Shown here piece after piece: positions 10,081 through 18,800 of a stretch of DNA of 64,000 nucleotides. The notes under the pieces were generated by a model. It did no database searches and was not told where the DNA came from. It worked only from the letters and a program-made list of their open reading frames with translations. The stretch's first letter is position 1, and each line of letters opens with the position of its first letter. Source of the stretch: Komagataeibacter xylinus. GTDB taxonomy: Bacteria > Pseudomonadota > Alphaproteobacteria > Acetobacterales > Acetobacteraceae. The position numbers were made by a program, and so were the translations under genes. The stretch is taken from NCBI RefSeq assembly GCF_009834365.1, contig NZ_CP041348.1, positions 736,001-800,000 of the forward strand. Direction: 5' to 3'.

Positions 10081-10518
10081 ACTGGCCATTCGCACGACCC
10101 CGCTGCCTAATTTCTGCAGGGATTTCTTTACAAGCGAGAAATGTTCAATGGTGGATATGGGGCGAGCCCCTATCACAATCTCAGCCTGGTTTTGTGTAAC
10201 GGGCAGAGTAAGCTTTGGAATGTCATCGGCGCTGTACTGATTATCGGCATCGGTATTGACGATGACATCCGCACCAAGCCGCAGGCCTGTCTCCAGTCCC
10301 GTCATAAAAGCGCGGGCAAGACCCTTGTTGCTTATATGCCTGACAACATGATCGACACCATTCGCCCTGGCAACCTCCGCAGTGTTATCCTGGCTGCCGT
10401 CATCAATAACGAGCCACTCTACAGTATCAAATCCAGGCACTTGCCGTGGCAGGGCTGCAAGTGCGATTGCAAGTGTTTCAGATTCATTAAAACATGGAAT
10501 TTGTATGATAAGTTTCAT

Positions 10519-11117
10519 AATCTATACCTCGGACAGTTTATTCGGGTTGAATAATTCGTGCCCGATTAATGTTACACCATCGTATTGAGAGTGTTACCGC
10601 TCGTCAGATGACCCAGAGCCAACCCTCACCAGGTGACGTTTGCGAGGTATGATGTGCCTCATCGGACGGACGCCCACCGCATTAGCCAATGCGATCTGTT
10701 GGCGGTGCAACAGGTGAGCCGATATCCCTGCCCCGCACGGCGCTTTAATCCGGTCTTGAACGCACGAAGGTCGTGTCGAACCCGCGCGGCTGCGGATTGG
10801 GTCAGAAGGAGGCGATACATCAACGCAGCATATCATAATGACCGCTTTCGATCAACCATGGGTTGCATGACTATCGGATGCTTCGATCAATCAGGGAATG
10901 CCATCCCGTGTGATCCTGTTTCCTGAACTGCCCCGAATTGGGCGGAGCGTAAAATTCCCGGCGGAAAACCGACCCGGGATCGGTCACACGGAATGAAACC
11001 GCTGCAGGGAGCGTAACCGGCGCAGATGCAGCCCTGCCGTTCATTTTTATAATCTCCTGCGCAGCACGTTCCTGCGCTATCGTGATAACAGGCATGTGAG
11101 GATAAGGGAGAAGCCGC
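10519..11117. other. gene-poor interval
   Basis: No coding region I can support. It contains the second copy of the 14-mer GATCGGTCACACGG (10978-10991). The start of the interrupted glycosyltransferase operon lies at its left edge, where an AT-rich stretch (10525-10590) may hold that promoter. Confidence 0.5.
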
Positions 11118-11630
11118 GTGAGTCAGACGTGGGGTGATTTTCAGGCTGTCGTGCAGTTATCGGCGGGCCTGAATGTAGCTATTCTCAGCTTTGTGGATAT
11201 CAGCCTGCCCGCCATAAAGGAACGTCGGCGCGTTTTTGCCAAGGCCCAGCAGGAACTCGACATGCACCGCTCGGCACCGGGAAAGGTGACCTCCGCCGCC
11301 CAGCTTGAGCATGACTGCCAGGTCGATGAAATGAACCAGAAGCTTTACCTGCTGTGGAAAGAATCCTCATCGTTCAGTAACGAGGAAGATTCCCTTATCC
11401 ATTCCACCGGCATTCTGGGCTTTATTGGCGCAGCACTCAGTCTTTTCCTGCTGTGGTATTCAGCGGAATATTATGATGCCAGCATCAGCGTGACCGGAAA
11501 ATTCGTCATCGGCCTGTCATTCTGTTCGTTGATCGGGGCCTTCATCATCAATTTCATGACCGCATCGCAGGCCAGCGTCTTTACCAAACAGTGCAACCAG
11601 ATCCGCGAGCAAATGCGGCAGAAGCTCTAG
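11118..11630 (+). CDS. hypothetical membrane protein
   Basis: 170 residues, family not recognised. The N-terminal part (to about residue 95) is polar and helical, with a charged segment KERRRVFAKAQQELDMH. Two hydrophobic helices follow (GILGFIGAALSLFLLWYSA and FVIGLSFCSLIGAFIINFM), then a short basic tail. The start is GTG, preceded by GGATAAGGGAG. It is a single gene between an intergenic stretch and the convergent end of the cellulose operon. Confidence 0.65.
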   Translation: MSQTWGDFQAVVQLSAGLNVAILSFVDISLPAIKERRRVFAKAQQELDMHRSAPGKVTSAAQLEHDCQVDEMNQKLYLLWKESSSFSNEEDSLIHSTGILGFIGAALSLFLLWYSAEYYDASISVTGKFVIGLSFCSLIGAFIINFMTASQASVFTKQCNQIREQMRQKL

Positions 11631-11697
11631 ATCCGGCCGTAACGGCACCCGCCCCATGCCAACAGGGCGGATGAAGATATTATCCCGTTACAAAAGC

Positions 11698-12018
11698 CTA
11701 ATGGCCTGCAACACCAGATGACATGACATCCTTCCTGAGATGACTGTCACACTCCATCATGGCGGCATTCTGATCAAAAGCACCACTGGCGGGTGCCGGC
11801 GCATTTCCCACGCATTCCGGGAGGATACGCATGGCCTGAACCTGCTGCGGGCAGGGCAGGTCCGCAACCGGCGGCACGGAAGGTACCCCCCCATAAGGGC
11901 CGGTCAGTTGCGTGTAAGCGGCTCTGGCATCAGGGCACAGATCAGCAGCCTGCGCGGTGCCAGAAATCATCAAAAGTCCAGCCGCAAGTATCAGGCTGCA
12001 TGGACTCCATGCATGCAA
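11698..12018 (-). CDS. small secreted protein at the end of the cellulose operon
   Basis: 106 residues with a clear signal peptide (SLILAAGLLMISGTAQAAD, cleavage after AQA). The mature part has four cysteines (DLCPDA, DLPCPQQ, PECVGN, MECDSH), suggesting a periplasmic disulphide-bonded protein. The start lies 6 nt after the bcsC stop on the same strand, so it should be translated with bcsC. I do not recognise the family. A periplasmic accessory role in cellulose export is an inference from position only. Confidence 0.65.
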   Translation of the reverse strand: MHAWSPCSLILAAGLLMISGTAQAADLCPDARAAYTQLTGPYGGVPSVPPVADLPCPQQVQAMRILPECVGNAPAPASGAFDQNAAMMECDSHLRKDVMSSGVAGH

Positions 12019-12024
12019 TATTCA

Positions 12025-15000
12025 TCACCCCGGTGCGTAATGCAGCATGAGCATGCCATGCACTTCATCCCAGCTACCTGAACGCGAATAGCCCCCTTCC
12101 GCCCCCAGCCGCAGGGAAGGTGTCAGTTGATAGACCGCCCGCGCCAGCACGTTACCTGCCAGCCCGCCAGTGGACTGACCCGCATACTGCTCGCGCGCCG
12201 CCATCCCGCCTTCCCCCATGGGGAACATGGCCGTGGCATGCTCGGTATAGTGCTGGTAGCCCGCCTCACCCTTGAACAGCCAGGTCCACCTTCCCGCATG
12301 CCCGTCATAGGTTACCGGCACCAGGGCGGCCATGAAGGCATGCGGCGAGAAGTATCCCCCCTGCCCCCAGGTGAAGAAATACGTGTTGCGCTTATACCCG
12401 AAATACACAAGATCCAGCCCCAGCCGCACGTGATGCGCATCATGGCGGTGCCAGACAAGGGCGGCCCCTCCAGCACCAGCCTCGCTCTCGTGGTTGGCTA
12501 CTGTATGGGTGCCCTGCATCACTGCATAACCACCGCCAGCATACAGGTTATAGCCCGGCTGCGCCCATTCCAGCTGTCCATGCCCGCGGTTGCGCGTTAC
12601 CCCGCCCCAGACCTGCCCCGTGCCGGGATCACGTGCGCCGGAATAGGCCAGAAGGCTGTCGGTCACCGCACGGCGCTCGCCTGTCAGGCGCAGGGTCAGG
12701 TTTTGGGTCAGGTGCGGTGTCAGTTCGATGCCACCCAGCACATTGGTCGTGGTGAAGCCCAGCGGCGTCGAGCCGACATCGGCCGCAAGCCACCGCCACT
12801 GGTAATGCGCTGACAGCGCCACCCCCGCCACGGCGGCCGGCACATGAAAGCCCGGTCGCACGCCATTGGTCGCCACACTGCCATATTGCTGCGCCGTGGT
12901 GCCTGAGGCCAGCGGATCGCCCGACATGAGCACGCTGGGCATGACCGAAAAGGCAAACTGGTGCTGCGTGGACGAGAACGACATGATGGCGGTCATGGGA
13001 ATATTGACCACCGTCATGTGGCCCAGCCCCGGCTGGCCCGAACGGTCGCGGATTTCGAGGTTGCCATCCGCCTGCGGCCCCAGCGTGCGCGACAGGTAAT
13101 CGGCCTGCCGGTCCAGCGCCTGCACGGGGGTCAGATGTGGATCATAATGATAGATCTCCGGCATGCCAGCGCCCATGCCGGGCACGAAATTCGTGCTGAT
13201 ATCGGGCCATTCATCCGTCGCCTGCACGCGCTGTGGCATGCAGCCTGCGTCAATGCGCGTGCCGTGGCCGGTAGTGTCATCCTCATCAGGCCGGGGCGTG
13301 CAGTCGAGCACGCGGGCGCGCTGCACGTCATGCAGGCGGCGGCGGTCGTGGCCGGTCAGGCCATCAATCTCGGCCTGGATCTCCCACGTATCGCCCCAGT
13401 GCGGGTGAGTGGCCTGCAAGGTGCGGGCCATGTCACGTGCCGCGCGTTCATCACCGCTGGCCAGGCTGTCACGCGCAAGGGCGGCCTGGCCCATCCTGTC
13501 ATCGGGGCGCTGGGCCAGCGCCCTTCGGTCATATGTCACGGCACTGCCGGGTAGCCTGCGGGCGGCATCGACACGGCCACGCGCCAGCAGCAGACCGGCA
13601 TCGTTGGGGTTCTGCGCCACAAGGGGGTCGAGCAGGCGGCGGGCGGCATCGGGGTGGCCGTCCAGATCATCTCGGTCCGCCTGCGCGATTGTGAGACTGC
13701 GCTGCATGTCGCTCAGATCACGGGCCTGCCTGGGCGTAAGAGGCCTGCCCTGAATGATGGTGGGCAGGCCGTCGAGCACATGCTGCGCCGCTACGGGGTC
13801 GTCTATCTGCATGAACAGTCCGGCATAGGACAGACTCTGGTTCACGCTCACATGCCCCGCGCTGCCCGCAAGGGCGCGTTGCAGCACGCCTTGCGCCACT
13901 GCCACGGGCGCATGGCGCCTGAGCAGCGCATCCACTACCAGCCGCGCCTGCGTGCCTTCGGGGTCGGGCAAGACAGGCATGGCTGCAAGCAGCGGGATGG
14001 CCTGTGCGTCATCGGCGGGCAGCATGCGGATCTGGTGCCACAGCCTGACCTGCGCCACGCCATCGGCCATAGCAGTGGTAATGTCCGCGCGCGGCAGGCG
14101 GGCAAGCAGCGCATCGGCGCGCGGCATGTCCTGATCCAGCAGGGCGAAGCTGAAGCAGGCCTGCAGGTTCTCATCGGTTGCGGGCACAGGATTGCACGGG
14201 GGCGTCATCAGTGCCCGGGCGCGCGTGGCCTGCCCCTGCGCCAGCCACAGCTGGGCCAGATGCAGGCGCAGCCAGCCATTGCGGGGGGCATCACGCACTG
14301 CCTGCTCAAGCAGCACGGCCCGCTTGCCGGGATCTGGCTCGGTCTCGGCCATGGCGCCGAGCAGGCCTGCTTCAAGGATGGTCACGTCGGGGTAATGCGC
14401 CGCCCTGAGGCGCGCGACCCAGCCTTTGGCCTCGTGAAGCCTGCCTTCCTCGATCAGCACATCGGACAGGGCGGCAATGGCGGCCATGTCACCGGGCGCC
14501 ATCCGCAGCACAGCCCGCCATCCTGCCTCGGCCTGTGCAAGCCGGTGGCGCGACTGTTCAATAATGGCGCGTACCCGCACTGTATCGACAATCTGGCCAT
14601 GGTTTTTCTCCACGGCGGCCAGCATGGCCCAGGCTTCCTCATACTGGTGGCGGCCTACCAGCGCCCACAGTTGCGCAAGCTGTGGGTCGCCCCCCGGCGC
14701 ATCCAGCCCCGCGAGGGCGGTGCGGATGCCCTCGTCAGTAGGAGTGAGGGCGCGCGCCTGCTCCAGAAAGGCGCGCGCGGCCTTTACATCGCCCCGGCGC
14801 TGCGCCACGAGGCCCAGCCCCTCCAGCGCCTCGGGGCGGGGGGGCATACCCTGCATGGAGGTCTGGAAATCACTTTCCGCCTGATCCAGATCCCCTTTCG
14901 CCAGCGCATGGTAGCCCGTACCCACCAGCGCCAGATGTTCGGCCAGCGCACGGTTGGCCTCCTGCACCTTGAGGCGGCTGGCCATGTCCGTATCATCAGG

Positions 15001-15825
15001 GTGGAGCGTCAGCCACTCGCGGTAATAGGGGGCGGCCTGCGGGTCGGTGCCCATCCATTCCAGCGTTTTGCGCCATGACTGCGTCGCCTCGTCACGAATG
15101 AAATCCGGCGTGGCGGGAGACGTGGCGAGTGTGCGCATGTCCTCGATCGCATCCGCGCGGGTGCCCGGACGGTAGCTCAGGGCCTGCGCCAGCGCCATGC
15201 GGATTTCAAGATCATGCGGCAGCAGGCTGCCCAGCGCGTGCAGGCGCTGCGTAGCCTCCCCCCAGCCCAGTATCGAGCCGGACAGCACACGGTCATATTC
15301 GAGCTCCGCTTCCGGTAACGGGTGGCCGCCATGATAAATGCCACGATAGGCCAGCGTGGCCTGCAAATGCTTGCCCGCATCCGCCAGGGCGCGTGCTCGC
15401 GACAGCGCCACCGGGTCAACCACCCCCTGCCCGATCCAGCCCTGCAGGGCGTCAACCTGTGCCTGCGCTCCGCCCTGCGCCTGCAGGGCCTGCAAGGTGG
15501 CGCGCGCGCCCGCAAGGTCATTGGCATGCACCTGCACGGCACCCAGCATCAGGCGGGCTTCCAGATTGTCCGGCTCGATGCGTAGCGCGCGCTCAAGCGC
15601 GTGCCGGGCATGGGTGTCATCGCCGTGATGGATCCAGAACGCGCCTTCTTCTATCTGCGCGTTGAGAATGCCCTCGGCATAGCGCACGGGCGCCTGCGCC
15701 CAGGCAGGCGCGCACAGGCTGAACAGCCCGGCCAGGACAAGGCCGCCCCATGCCCCTGCCCCCGCACCGCGACAGGCCGGAAGCTGGATGCGACAGGGCG
15801 CGAAAAGCCGATCATGCATGGTCAC
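12025..15825 (-). CDS. bcsC: cellulose synthase outer-membrane/TPR subunit BcsC
   Basis: 1266 residues. A signal peptide (LVLAGLFSLCAPAWAQA) is followed by many tetratricopeptide repeats (for example ARHALERALRIEPDNLEARLMLG), which form the periplasmic scaffold, and a C-terminal beta-barrel domain from about residue 930 (PEIYHYDPHLTPVQALDRQADYL) to the end. It guides cellulose across the periplasm and outer membrane. The start overlaps the bcsAB stop by 4 nt (ATGA), so synthesis is coupled. There is no bcsD, bcsX or bcsY downstream, unlike the main type I and II operons of these bacteria; the layout fits the short type III operon. Confidence 0.95.
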   Translation of the reverse strand: MTMHDRLFAPCRIQLPACRGAGAGAWGGLVLAGLFSLCAPAWAQAPVRYAEGILNAQIEEGAFWIHHGDDTHARHALERALRIEPDNLEARLMLGAVQVHANDLAGARATLQALQAQGGAQAQVDALQGWIGQGVVDPVALSRARALADAGKHLQATLAYRGIYHGGHPLPEAELEYDRVLSGSILGWGEATQRLHALGSLLPHDLEIRMALAQALSYRPGTRADAIEDMRTLATSPATPDFIRDEATQSWRKTLEWMGTDPQAAPYYREWLTLHPDDTDMASRLKVQEANRALAEHLALVGTGYHALAKGDLDQAESDFQTSMQGMPPRPEALEGLGLVAQRRGDVKAARAFLEQARALTPTDEGIRTALAGLDAPGGDPQLAQLWALVGRHQYEEAWAMLAAVEKNHGQIVDTVRVRAIIEQSRHRLAQAEAGWRAVLRMAPGDMAAIAALSDVLIEEGRLHEAKGWVARLRAAHYPDVTILEAGLLGAMAETEPDPGKRAVLLEQAVRDAPRNGWLRLHLAQLWLAQGQATRARALMTPPCNPVPATDENLQACFSFALLDQDMPRADALLARLPRADITTAMADGVAQVRLWHQIRMLPADDAQAIPLLAAMPVLPDPEGTQARLVVDALLRRHAPVAVAQGVLQRALAGSAGHVSVNQSLSYAGLFMQIDDPVAAQHVLDGLPTIIQGRPLTPRQARDLSDMQRSLTIAQADRDDLDGHPDAARRLLDPLVAQNPNDAGLLLARGRVDAARRLPGSAVTYDRRALAQRPDDRMGQAALARDSLASGDERAARDMARTLQATHPHWGDTWEIQAEIDGLTGHDRRRLHDVQRARVLDCTPRPDEDDTTGHGTRIDAGCMPQRVQATDEWPDISTNFVPGMGAGMPEIYHYDPHLTPVQALDRQADYLSRTLGPQADGNLEIRDRSGQPGLGHMTVVNIPMTAIMSFSSTQHQFAFSVMPSVLMSGDPLASGTTAQQYGSVATNGVRPGFHVPAAVAGVALSAHYQWRWLAADVGSTPLGFTTTNVLGGIELTPHLTQNLTLRLTGERRAVTDSLLAYSGARDPGTGQVWGGVTRNRGHGQLEWAQPGYNLYAGGGYAVMQGTHTVANHESEAGAGGAALVWHRHDAHHVRLGLDLVYFGYKRNTYFFTWGQGGYFSPHAFMAALVPVTYDGHAGRWTWLFKGEAGYQHYTEHATAMFPMGEGGMAAREQYAGQSTGGLAGNVLARAVYQLTPSLRLGAEGGYSRSGSWDEVHGMLMLHYAPG

Positions 15826-18800
15826 AGGTCGCCCGTCAGATCATTGTTGAGAATGCGCCGCCTGCTGCGCGCGCCGAGCACCGCCATGGCCCATGAGGTG
15901 CCGCACAGCGCGGCCAGAACTCCCAGCCCGCAAAGCAGCAGCGGGTGGCCGCCCAGATACCAGTCCGGCAGCATCCAAGCGGGCATGTTGCCTACGGTAT
16001 AGAGTCCGCCCGTGCGATAATTATCCAGCCGCGCCCCGTGGCGGATCACCATATCGCCCTGAAAGCGCTGCATCAGGGCCGGGTCGCGCAGGTCACGCAC
16101 CATGGCGGGCAATGCAGCAGGCGCGCCGCCGAGCACGGCCACGACGGAACGGTGCGCAACAAAGGGCGACTGCGCCGCCACCACCGCCCCTTCGGTCAGG
16201 TTATATGTCGGTGCAGGCGCGCCGGGGTGCATCATCCGCATGCGCAGGCGTTGCAACAGCGAGGGCCCGCGCACGTAACCGGCCCGCGCCAGCGCCGCCT
16301 GTCCGTTGCCCAGCCCGTCAAGCGTGGAAAAAATCAGGATATCGCCAGTAATCGTATCATCAACCGGCATGTCGGTGGTCCGCACGCTCACGCCGGTGGC
16401 GGGATAGCGGTTGATGGCACCTGCAAGGCCCATCATGTCCACAAAGGCAGCGACCGTGTCGGGAGCGGGATGGGGCGGCAGCAGTACGGTCGTTTCCGAC
16501 AGGTCGGCCATGCGCGAAAACGGAAAGGCTGAAGAGGCAAACAGCGCCACATCAGGCAGCACCGCGAAATGCCGCGACTTGGAAAAATCAATGGTGGAGG
16601 ACGGGTCGAGTTCAACCACATCGGGCGAGGCTGCAGCCTCGGCCTGCGTCATGTGCCGGGGATACACATTAAAATACAACCGCAGTTCGTTCTGCTGCCC
16701 CATTCTCCATACCGGCAGTTCCAGGTCATGTTCCACCGGCGCGCCCGCCACACGGAACGGGTTGAGCGACCACGGCACCAGCGGATAGACATGCAGGAAT
16801 GTGTCGTTCAGCATAACGCTGACATGGGATTTCTTCCGCTCCAGCACACCGCCTTCCGGCGCGATGAGCCGCAGCCGCGCCATGAACGGCCGCGAGCGCC
16901 ATGAACGCAGGTCTGGCGGCAGCGACAGCTTCACCCTGAGCATGCCCGATGTCAGGCCATGTGTGCGCAGGTCCGCCGTCGAGACCAGTTCGCGCAGGGG
17001 CACGGGCTGGTCGGTGCGCACAAGACCCGGTGCATCATAGGGCTGGCGGGCAGGAGGGTGCACGACGGGTGCCGCCGCAAAAGACCCCGCTGCATCATGT
17101 TCCGCGCCCAGCACCAGAGCCCTTGCTGCTGTTGTGACATCGGCCATGCTGCGCCCGGTCACGACGAGGATCGTGCCGAAACCATCCTGCGGGTTGGGCA
17201 TGACCGCGAGTTCCGGCCCCGGCGGCACGGCACCCCACGGCCCCGGCTGGTTGGGCGCGATGAGCACCGCATTGCCCTGCGCGGGCAGGACGGGCGTCAC
17301 GTTGAAACTGATCCTGCGATCCTGTCCGTCTGCCCCGAACCATGAGGCCACCATGCCCGCAGCCGCCAGCACGCCGGGGTCCGACACATCAGGCAGGGCA
17401 AAGGTGACCACCGGCATTTGTGCCGCATCAGGGTCCAGCACCGGATAGGGCAGCGCCGAGAGCAGCCGATGGGGCATGAGGCTGACCGTGGTCAGCGCAA
17501 GAGTGGAGTGCGGGGTAATCGTGATCGAGGCATCCGCGGCACTCACCCGCGCTGTATCGGGCGCGGGGGCACGGGCACCCGGCCCGCAGGCCGCAACACC
17601 GGCAGTGCCGGTGGCCGGGCGCATGAACAGGCGGAAATTGATCCTGTTGCGCGTGTCAAAAAACAACGGACTGACCGGCAGGCTGACGGGACCGAACGCG
17701 CCATCAGCCGCCGGGCAGATGACGCCGATATCCTGATTGTTGACGCTGACGGCCACCGCAACCGGCCCCGCCACATGCCCCATATGTGCGGTGCCCGAAA
17801 GAGTCAGCGTGCCGCCTGTAATGATGACATCGCGCCCGACCCTGACGCCAAGCCCATGCAGCGGCGCATCGGCACGCAGCACCATGTCGTCTTCCTGCCC
17901 GAGCTCAGCAAGGCTGCGCGTGTACGTGTGCGGCTGGTGCGAGACCCGGTCCACATCAACCATGGTCATGCGCGCATCATCCACCGCGGCAACGGACTCG
18001 CCCGCGGCCTCCACCGGCGCCATGTCAGACAGTGCATCGGGCGTAGCCCGCGCGCTACCAGCCAGGCCGCACAGTAACAGGGCCGCCATTGCCAGCGGCA
18101 GGCCGGATGCACCAGCACCTGACCTGTGCGGCGGCAAAATAACCAGCTGCCGGGCAGGCAGCTTTTCGTCCGGTTCGGCATCAGGCGGTGCGGCGGGCGA
18201 GGGAGATGCCTGCATCTGCGCGCGCGGATAGGGCCGGAACAGCCCGCAGATGCTGACCAGCAGCAGGTAAAGACTGTGCAGGGGCCGGTCAGGCGGGAAA
18301 TCGGACCACTGCGCCCAGGCATCATCACGACCGAACACAAGCCCTACAACCTGCTTTTCGGTTGCAAGGTCCGGAATGACCCACGCAACATGCGCACGCC
18401 CCTCGTGCCGGGCAATGCAGATGGCGCGCAGCGTAAGCGGGCCAGCAGCAAGGGTACCGTGCAGGCGCAACTCATCGCCCACGGCAAGGGGCAGTGTGGG
18501 CGGCAGGTCAAGCAGACACCCGCCCATCGACACATCTACCGTGCGGCACGCAACACCCTGCGCGCCACCTGCTGCCACGGTAAAGGGAATGCTGGCCGCA
18601 ATGCGGTGGTTGCGGCGGCGCTGGCGGGTTTCACGCGCGGCCGCGACACCCCCAAGCACGATGATCAGGCTGAACAGCACCCAGACCGAATTGACGGCCA
18701 TTGCGCGGAACACCACCGTTTCATGATAATGGGCGATCGCGGCCCAGATGCCGCTTACCAGTCCCACTGCCAGTATCACGGCCATGATCACGCCAGGATA

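Larger units (their letters stand above)
8210..10518 (-). pseudogene. GT2 (dolichol-phosphate-mannose-synthase-like) glycosyltransferase gene split by an IS5 element
   Basis: The N-terminal half (10518-10081) has [13 protein letters not shown], the nucleotide-binding IDDGSQDNT and the metal-binding NTDADNQY. The C-terminal half (8789-8210) has PSGFRAISRAAAQ and two membrane helices. An IS5 element separates them. Removing the element and one copy of the 4-bp duplication rejoins the frame exactly as VRMASRTNIPDAPSGFR, giving about 339 aa. The product would transfer a sugar to a polyprenyl phosphate. As it stands the gene is inactive, but precise excision would restore it. Confidence 0.9.

Noticed and set aside
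13654..15078. 474-codon open frame on the plus strand
   Set aside because: Antisense to bcsC in high-GC DNA; composition is that of a shadow frame.
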